Below, piece by piece: positions 5,207 to 9,319 of a stretch of 9,319 nt of DNA (positions within the stretch are counted from its first letter, which is position 1; every line of letters starts with the position of its first letter). This DNA is from an uncultured Christensenella sp. (GTDB lineage Bacteria; Bacillota; Clostridia; Christensenellales; UBA3700), in NCBI GenBank assembly GCA_910584035.1, contig CAJTZR010000077.1, forward strand, positions 1-9,319, read 5' to 3'. Position numbers and translations under genes: made by a program. Below the pieces are notes generated by a model. The model did no database searches. It saw only the letters and a program-made list of their open reading frames with translations, and had not been told where the DNA came from.

Positions 5207-6595
5207 CTACTTTTCCTCGCGAACCTTGTAATTAGTATCGATTTTTGATTGTTTATTTAACTTTTTTCGCTTTATTATAAAAATAATAAACAAAGTAATT
5301 GTAATTAATATTGTACATATTTCCGCAAATGGGAACGTCCACCAAATACCATCAATTCCAAACCATATTGGCAATATATTTATACCAACTAATATCCAAA
5401 TTATGCCTCTACTTGCAGCAATAATTACAGAACTCAATGCTCCACCAATAGCAGTAAAGAATCCCGAACCAACTATATTGAACCCAATAAGGAAAAATGC
5501 AACAGCATAAATTTTTGCTCCGTGGAATGCCATTTTGATAATCTCTGCATCTTTTTGTGGGTCGGCAGAAAACATTTGTATAAGTTTATCCCCAGCAAAA
5601 AATACTAATAAAAATACTATTAAGCCAATTACCAAGTTCAATACAAGTGCGGATATAAATGTTTTAGCAACTCTTTTCATTTTATTTGCACCATAGTTGT
5701 AGCTTATTATAGCATTTATGCCGTCTGAAATACCAAACATTGCTAACGCACCAAAAGTAGCAATGTAATTTATTATTGTAAATGCGGCAACTCCACCCTC
5801 ACCAGCAACCTTTAACAATGTACTATTAAATACAAATACTGAAATTGCAGTTGAACCGCAAACTACCGCTTCAGATGAACCATTTGCAATTACTGGCAAC
5901 ATAAGTTTAAAATTAATTTTACCTTTATAAAAATTTATAATGCTACTCTTTTTAAACAGAGGCATACTACAAATTGCCAAAGCTATTAAATATGATAGTC
6001 CAGTTGCTAACGCACCACCAAGCACGCCAAAGTTACCAACACCAATAAGTAAGTAATCAAGCAAGCAATTTGCTCCTAAACTGATAATTGCTCCAAACAT
6101 ATATTGATTAGGTTTGCCAAGTGTTCTATCTGTAAAACCAGTAAGATACATATTGCTAATAATAGGTGCAAAAAAGGAGATAACAAAAATATACATAGCG
6201 GAATCGTCCACCAATAAGTCAGTCGCTTTCAATAATCTTGCTATTTGTCTTGAAAAAATTGCACCGAAAATCGTTACTAAAATGGAAATTGCCGTTATAA
6301 AAATTACCGCAGTACGAAAAACACTTTGAGCCTTTTCTTGCTTGCCCGAACCTAAGCACCTACCAATCATACTTATTGCACCAGTGCAAGTGATAAAAGA
6401 AACCGCAAAAATAATCTGCATAAATGGTCCAGCAATATTGACACTTGCCATACTATTAATACCAGCAAACTTACCCAAAAACAAGCCGTCAATAATAGGC
6501 TGTGCCCCACCAATTACCATAGCAATAATTGCAGGTATAACGTTAGCTGAAAATACTTTTATTAAATTGTCCTCACCCAATTTATTCTCTAACAT
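5207..6595 (-). CDS. MATE-family efflux transporter
   Basis: 462 aa integral membrane protein with about 12 hydrophobic helices in two homologous halves (about 10-215 and 230-440) and a basic cytoplasmic C-terminal tail (about 441-462). MATE proteins export cationic drugs, dyes or metabolites in exchange for H+ or Na+. Family marks are AQPIIDGLFLGKFAG (31-45) in helix 1, GAISMIGRCLGSGKQEKA (72-89) after helix 2, and the second-half counterpart GISDGINAIISYNYGANK (288-305). In that counterpart many homologues have a Gln-Pro pair that is replaced here by Asn-Ala (294-295). The ATG is preceded by GGTGTGG rather than a clean GGAGG, so translation may be modest; no better in-frame start exists. 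The substrate cannot be predicted. A good promoter lies at 6644-6672, so the gene is probably monocistronic. Confidence 0.93.
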   Translation of the reverse strand: MLENKLGEDNLIKVFSANVIPAIIAMVIGGAQPIIDGLFLGKFAGINSMASVNIAGPFMQIIFAVSFITCTGAISMIGRCLGSGKQEKAQSVFRTAVIFITAISILVTIFGAIFSRQIARLLKATDLLVDDSAMYIFVISFFAPIISNMYLTGFTDRTLGKPNQYMFGAIISLGANCLLDYLLIGVGNFGVLGGALATGLSYLIALAICSMPLFKKSSIINFYKGKINFKLMLPVIANGSSEAVVCGSTAISVFVFNSTLLKVAGEGGVAAFTIINYIATFGALAMFGISDGINAIISYNYGANKMKRVAKTFISALVLNLVIGLIVFLLVFFAGDKLIQMFSADPQKDAEIIKMAFHGAKIYAVAFFLIGFNIVGSGFFTAIGGALSSVIIAASRGIIWILVGINILPIWFGIDGIWWTFPFAEICTILITITLFIIFIIKRKKLNKQSKIDTNYKVREEK

Positions 6596-6643
6596 ACCAC
6601 ACCAATTATTTTAATTATTTAATACTATTAATATATTATCACT

Positions 6644-6672
6644 ACTTTATCACACATACCTTTTATAGTCAA
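6644..6672 (-). promoter_or_regulatory. Promoter of the MATE gene
   Basis: Minus-strand TTGACT (6667-6672) and TAAAGT (6644-6649) are separated by exactly 17 bp. The start point would fall near 6637, giving a leader of about 40 nt. A long inverted repeat (6708-6748) begins 36 bp upstream of the -35 box, a position suited to a regulator site. Confidence 0.68.
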
Positions 6673-6707
6673 CCAAATCAAAAGCATATAAAGCAAATTA
6701 ACTAATA

Positions 6708-6748
6708 AATAACTGCAAACTTAACAAAATGTCAACCTTGCAGTTATT
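6708..6748. repeat. Perfect 11-bp inverted repeat upstream of the MATE promoter
   Basis: AATAACTGCAA (6708-6718) and TTGCAGTTATT (6738-6748) are exact reverse complements separated by 19 bp. The unit is bracketed by direct repeats AACTAATAA (6700-6708 and 6752-6760). It could be an operator for the efflux gene, a weak terminator for the upstream beta-helix gene (no U-tract follows), or a tiny mobile-element scar. A TTGACA lies in the loop on the minus strand, with a poor -10 (TATTTA) 18 bp on. Confidence 0.5.
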
Positions 6749-6763
6749 CTAAACTAATAATGT

Positions 6764-6785
6764 TAATTGTTTTAGCAAACAATTA
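6764..6785 (-). terminator. Hairpin after the beta-helix gene, possible weak terminator
   Basis: TAATTGTTT and AAACAATTA (6764-6772 and 6777-6785) form a perfect 9-bp stem with a 4-nt loop, 37 bp past the stop codon. The stem is nearly all A-T and no U-run follows directly, so it may stabilise the 3' end more than terminate. Confidence 0.35.
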
Positions 6786-6822
6786 TTTAAAAATCAATCA
6801 CAATCAAAATCTATCTTAATTT

Positions 6823-9237
6823 TTATACTAAAAAATCTCTTATATCAATTCTGCCGCAAGCAACTTCCCAAATAATTTGAGTGTCAGAGTTTGTAATACT
6901 ACCGCCCACATTTACTATCAATGCACTTAATTGTATTGCTACATTTGTAGTTTCAAACTTAATATCGTCATTTACCATACGTCTTAATAAGTTTACGTCA
7001 GCAGAGTTTACTTTGCCATCACCAGTCAAATCACCTAGCACAGATAGATACATTTCCTCTATCAATACACCACTATTAGTGTATATCTCTACTCTCCAAC
7101 CAGTTCCTACTGCAAATTCATTACCATTGTTTAGCTTATCTGCAAACTTGCTATCCGCACCATCACCATACACAACATTATTTACACAATCTTTTAATTT
7201 GATTATTGTTCCATCAAAATTTATATTGCTTATAAATTGGTTTACACTTGTGTTTGGTGCTATATTGCCTAATACTAACTTACCACCATTTACCTCTTGC
7301 CTTTTTGCATAATCATTTACTGCGTGTATCAAATTATTATCTGAATAATTCTTTCTTGTGCCATTTTCCAAATATATAAAATCATATACATTGCTACTAA
7401 TAATGTTTTCAAACACAACATCACCATTATTCAATGCTGCAATGCTTGATACTTTGTTATTGAAAAAGTGCATATAAGGTGAATCTGTATTGTATGTATT
7501 ATACCCACTTGTAAATGGCTCATCACCATAATCATCTGCCAAACTAATACCAATTTGTGGCTCACTACCACTATCCAATTTACCAGTTATATTAATCTTT
7601 TGTCCTTGTTTCAAGTAAAAATCTGAACTTTTGCCATTTGAATCATAGGTACTATTATCAAAAACTTGCAATGATTTACTTATATTAATATCACAATTAG
7701 TTGACGCTACAGCTATACCAGCTCCCTCATAAAATGTTTTATTACGTGTAATAATTCCTCCATTCAAATTTAATATATCCTTTGAATTGGCACCACTAGC
7801 ATATAAAACACATATGCCAGCACCCCCACCAGTCAGTTCAGTATCTCCATTTTTGTCAAGTTCAGTTTTAATATAGTTGTCTGCGATAAGTCCACTATTA
7901 ATTGTAAAAGTTGAACCAAGCCCTACACCAACACCGCTAGCAACTACCTTAAATGTATCGTGTATATTTACATAATTTTTAATAATCTTAGTATCATTAA
8001 TAGTACATTCTGAATCACTATATACAAATAGTCCTGCACCCACACTAAAAGAATTATTTTCAGATATTTCAACTCCATTTAAAACAGCAGTACTAAATTG
8101 TCTTACATAAATTCCAGCACCGAACTGTGCAAAGTTTTTACTTACTAGACCGCCAGTCATAGTGAACGTAGATGTTTTATCCTCTGCACCATTTATGTAA
8201 ATACCACCGCCGTCATAATCATTACTATTTGCATATACAATACCATTAGTAAAAGTGGTCTCACAACACTCTAAGCATAGCCCAGCACCCGCACCAGCAT
8301 TTACTGGTATTCTATTTCCGTGAATAATTGCCTCACCTATATGCACCTCAGAGTCTAAAGCAAATATACCACCGCCATTAATTGACTCATTTCTAATTAT
8401 CATACCACCATTTACATTTAAAACGCTATCTTTAGCAAATACTCCACCGCCTTTTGTACTTGCTTTATTATCCATTATCATTCCACCATTAATGTTAATA
8501 GTACTATTTTCTGCATATATACCAGCACCATTTACCGCAAACTTGTTTGTAACAATTTTTCCACTATTAAAATTCAAAGTTCCGTTATTTGAAACATAAA
8601 ATGCACCACCAGTACTACCAGCTGCACCGCCAGATATACTTCCAGCAACAGAACTATTTAATCTATAAACAAGATAATCAACATTTCCGTCTTTGTATAG
8701 ATTATATAGCTTTTTCATTTTATCCTCATTGTACTTATTATTTTGAATAGTCAAAGTACCGCCATTTACATAAATCGCCATTCCATTAGGAGTTGCAGCT
8801 TTCATATTTCTCTCTATTGAGTAAGAATTTATATCAAGCAAAATATTAACACCAGTTGGAACACATATACTACCGCCATTAAAAGATTCTGCATATTCAC
8901 CAAAAGATGTCTTGTAATTAGTCTCAACATTTTTTGCTATCCAATGACTTTTCATTAATACCTTAACCTGCTTGCCACCATTTTCCTTTGATTTTGTTAC
9001 TGCTTTATCCCATTCTGTTGCCATAGCATCACAACTACCAGTAAGAATAATATCATAATCGTCCTCACTAAACTCGTTATCTGTGGAATCTGCAATATCC
9101 GCAGCAAGCTCTCTTTTCTCATAGCTCAAATTGCTTTCAGTTGCTACCATATTAACACTCAAACAACCAATAACCATAAGACAAATAATGGCTATCGCTA
9201 AAAAGATTATTCCCGCTCTTTTTATGTTTTTTATCAT
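6823..9237 (-). CDS. Secreted right-handed beta-helix protein with dockerin-like C-terminus
   Basis: 804 aa. The start is supported by GGAGG (9246-9250) 8 nt upstream. Residues 1-28 form an export signal (basic MIKNIKR, then a hydrophobic core) with a lipobox-like VIGC (22-25), so it is a lipoprotein or a secreted protein. About residues 150-530 consist of many imperfect beta-helix rungs with repeated NGGGI(Y/F)A / (I/L)N(I/V)NGGMI...N phrases. The clearest are at 236-300, with later copies at 342-370, 393-415 and 469-515. Residues 530-730 are less repetitive. Residues 734-755 (LGDLTGDGKVNSADVNLLRR...) are a canonical dockerin calcium loop (D736, T738, D740, N744, D747). The matching second loop near 774-785 is degenerate. 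Such proteins act at the cell surface as adhesins or polysaccharide-binding or -degrading proteins. I see no defined catalytic motif, so no enzymatic activity is claimed. Confidence 0.85.
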   Translation of the reverse strand: MIKNIKRAGIIFLAIAIICLMVIGCLSVNMVATESNLSYEKRELAADIADSTDNEFSEDDYDIILTGSCDAMATEWDKAVTKSKENGGKQVKVLMKSHWIAKNVETNYKTSFGEYAESFNGGSICVPTGVNILLDINSYSIERNMKAATPNGMAIYVNGGTLTIQNNKYNEDKMKKLYNLYKDGNVDYLVYRLNSSVAGSISGGAAGSTGGAFYVSNNGTLNFNSGKIVTNKFAVNGAGIYAENSTININGGMIMDNKASTKGGGVFAKDSVLNVNGGMIIRNESINGGGIFALDSEVHIGEAIIHGNRIPVNAGAGAGLCLECCETTFTNGIVYANSNDYDGGGIYINGAEDKTSTFTMTGGLVSKNFAQFGAGIYVRQFSTAVLNGVEISENNSFSVGAGLFVYSDSECTINDTKIIKNYVNIHDTFKVVASGVGVGLGSTFTINSGLIADNYIKTELDKNGDTELTGGGAGICVLYASGANSKDILNLNGGIITRNKTFYEGAGIAVASTNCDINISKSLQVFDNSTYDSNGKSSDFYLKQGQKINITGKLDSGSEPQIGISLADDYGDEPFTSGYNTYNTDSPYMHFFNNKVSSIAALNNGDVVFENIISSNVYDFIYLENGTRKNYSDNNLIHAVNDYAKRQEVNGGKLVLGNIAPNTSVNQFISNINFDGTIIKLKDCVNNVVYGDGADSKFADKLNNGNEFAVGTGWRVEIYTNSGVLIEEMYLSVLGDLTGDGKVNSADVNLLRRMVNDDIKFETTNVAIQLSALIVNVGGSITNSDTQIIWEVACGRIDIRDFLV

Positions 9238-9260
9238 AGCAAAAACCTCCTATTTTTGGA

Positions 9261-9285
9261 TACATAGAATACATATATCTATGTA
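9261..9285 (-). promoter_or_regulatory. Inverted repeat in the beta-helix gene leader
   Basis: TACATAGA (9261-9268) and TCTATGTA (9278-9285) are perfect 8-bp inverted repeats with a 9-nt spacer, ending 10 bp upstream of the GGAGG. This is a plausible operator or 5'-UTR hairpin. A second small stem AGCC/GGCT (9294-9297 and 9303-9306) lies just upstream. The promoter itself appears to be outside the window or not recognisable. Confidence 0.4.
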
Positions 9286-9319
9286 CTTAAATAAGCCTTT
9301 TCGGCTATGTTTTTGTAAG

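Noticed and set aside
6881..7312. 143-codon plus-strand open frame and other plus-strand frames opposite genes
   Set aside because: Antisense shadows of well-supported minus-strand genes, without ribosome-binding sites or domains of their own.
1..9319. CRISPR array, tRNA or rRNA genes
   Set aside because: No regularly spaced repeat-spacer pattern, and no cloverleaf or conserved rRNA sequence seen on either strand.

Overview
The window comes from a low-GC bacterium, most likely an uncultured or gut-type member of the Clostridia (Bacillota). Supporting signs are the very AT-rich intergenic DNA, strong GGAGG ribosome-binding sites, sigma-A-like promoters (TTGACA/TTGACT, 17 bp, TATAAT-like), a T-box leader RNA, the order rpmG-secE-nusG-rplK, a Cys4 zinc-ribbon L33, and a secreted dockerin-type protein. 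The standard genetic code fits every gene. A finer taxonomic placement cannot be justified from this window alone. All recognisable genes lie on the minus strand, so the layout is best read from high to low coordinates.

9319-6823: a secreted beta-helix repeat protein with a C-terminal dockerin-like module, 804 aa, preceded by a leader containing inverted repeats. 6822-6596: a 227-bp spacer with two inverted repeats and a good promoter for the next gene. 6595-5207: a 462-aa MATE-family multidrug/cation antiporter. 5206-4770: extremely AT-rich DNA without a gene but with A/T palindromes. 4769-4448: a complete T-box regulatory unit with a near-perfect promoter, Stem I, a T-box motif and an intrinsic terminator. 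4447-4029: about 420 bp without a gene. 4028-2391: an AMP-forming acyl-CoA synthetase, ending in a perfect 17-bp terminator stem that contains its own stop codon. 2358-1656: about 700 bp without a convincing gene, with a possible insertion-sequence relic and some hairpins.

1655-452: the housekeeping cluster rpmG (L33), secE and nusG, tightly spaced and driven by a strong promoter. A terminator-like hairpin and U7 tract abut the rpmG ribosome-binding site. A 440-bp spacer follows, and the first three codons of rplK (L11), with their own promoter and ribosome-binding site, lie at the window edge.

The cluster links ribosome assembly (L33, L11), protein export (SecE) and transcription elongation/termination (NusG), as is usual in Bacillota. 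The most unusual arrangement is the T-box. It is fully formed, but no aminoacyl-tRNA synthetase, amino-acid biosynthesis gene or transporter follows it directly. The next gene, 420 bp away, is an acid-CoA ligase. Either the T-box is an orphan left after a gene was lost, or it controls an acyl-CoA synthetase that feeds amino-acid synthesis from organic acids. The second idea is a testable inference, not something the sequence proves.
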